Shown here piece after piece: positions 63,696 through 64,000 of a stretch of 64,000 nt of DNA (positions are counted from its first letter, which is position 1; every line of letters begins with the position of its first letter). The stretch lies in the NCBI GenBank assembly GCA_021770785.1, contig JAETQH010000006.1, forward strand, positions 54,497-118,496, in the 5' to 3' direction. The DNA comes from Lachnospiraceae bacterium (GTDB lineage: Bacteria > Bacillota > Clostridia > Lachnospirales > Lachnospiraceae). The position numbers and the translations under genes were made by a program. Below the pieces are notes generated by a model. The model was not told the DNA's origin and ran no database searches. It saw only the letters and a program-made list of their open reading frames with translations.

Positions 63696-63905
63696 ATGGA
63701 TATTGCAAAATTTCGGGAATTTAGCCGGAAATGTTCTAACGGGTTGCCGAAGGAAGTTGACAAAATACTGAACGCGGCAAAGGGAGAACCATTCTGCGGG
63801 ATTGGTTTCATTACCGTGGATGATTTTTATGGTTTCTATATGGCATGGGATTATAGTAAGAATATAGACGAGTATTATGAGTGGAAGATTGAAAATGAGA
63901 AGTAG
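63696..63905 (+). CDS. Small unknown protein (69 residues)
   Basis: Starts MDIAKFREFSRK with AAGGAG 9 bases before the ATG. It includes a GIGFITVDDFYGFYMAWDY stretch, somewhat like the start of DUF4303-type proteins, but the length is less than half of that family, so it may be a short relative or a truncated copy. A stem-loop (AGCCATC with GTGGCT) lies downstream at about 63936-63955. Confidence 0.5.
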   Translation: MDIAKFREFSRKCSNGLPKEVDKILNAAKGEPFCGIGFITVDDFYGFYMAWDYSKNIDEYYEWKIENEK

Positions 63906-63935
63906 AGGGTATCCATTACCTTGAGCACACGACAA

Positions 63936-63964
63936 ATAAGCCATCTTTCGGTGGCTGCTTTAAA
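63936..63964 (+). terminator. Weak terminator candidate after the small unknown gene
   Basis: AGCCATC and GTGGCT form a short stem around TTTCG; the tail GCTTTAAAAATT has only a short T run. Confidence 0.35.
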
Positions 63965-64000
63965 AATTGAATATTGAGAATGTTAAGGTTATGCAGTTGC

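Overview
The window looks like a chromosomal segment of a Gram-positive, spore-related anaerobe of the class Clostridia, most likely family Lachnospiraceae. The pointers are a dcw cell-division cluster without ftsA, a Spo0E-like gene, a monomeric [FeFe] hydrogenase, a T-box upstream of thrS, a CIRCE element at groES, DUF1540 and SEC-C proteins, and a YesM/YesN-type two-component system that heads a xylan-oligosaccharide locus. Nearly all genes lie on the minus strand, so each block is transcribed from high to low coordinates. No rRNA, tRNA or CRISPR array was seen.

Region 1 (1-13.9 kb): the 5' part of feoB (cut by the window edge) with feoA, then ftsZ, and the division/wall cluster mraZ-rsmH-ftsL-PBP-PBP-mraY-murD-ftsW-ftsQ-ftsZ. 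The cluster starts with four 10-bp MraZ boxes beside a good sigma-A promoter. A terminator-like hairpin sits exactly on the ribosome-binding site of the second PBP gene.

Region 2 (14-25.6 kb): a Spo0E-like mini-gene with a possible 0A box upstream, a zinc-dependent phospholipase C-like gene with a structured leader, a Cys-rich DUF1540 protein, thrS with a T-box that also covers a small membrane-protein gene, a SEC-C protein, a plus-strand chemoreceptor gene with an apparent one-base frameshift at its start, a long imperfect hairpin, a small membrane protein, and a three-gene ABC operon (ATPase, Gldg-type permease fusion, DUF4340).

Region 3 (25.7-45.7 kb): a glucuronoxylan-oligosaccharide utilisation locus. 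It holds two paralogous solute-binding proteins, two permeases, GH8, GH43, GH3 and GH115 enzymes, two esterases, and a YesM/YesN pair. The enzymes lack signal peptides, so decorated xylo-oligosaccharides are probably imported by the ABC system (with an ATPase encoded elsewhere) and dismantled in the cytoplasm.

Region 4 (45.8-58.6 kb): housekeeping genes, including HAD phosphatases, purA, a LysR/MATE divergent pair with a direct-repeat operator, DegV, methylglyoxal synthase, a second chemoreceptor, a NUDIX hydrolase, groES-groEL with CIRCE and a 17-bp hairpin repeat array behind groEL, and a DUF2974 protein.

Region 5 (58.6-64 kb): a broken fibronectin-III surface-protein end that abuts an ORF-deleted group II intron. 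The intron is inserted directly behind the terminator of an [FeFe] hydrogenase gene. Then come a tiny membrane protein, a PTS EIIC-EAL fusion protein (sugar-permease-like sensor joined to a cyclic-di-GMP phosphodiesterase domain) and small unknown genes.
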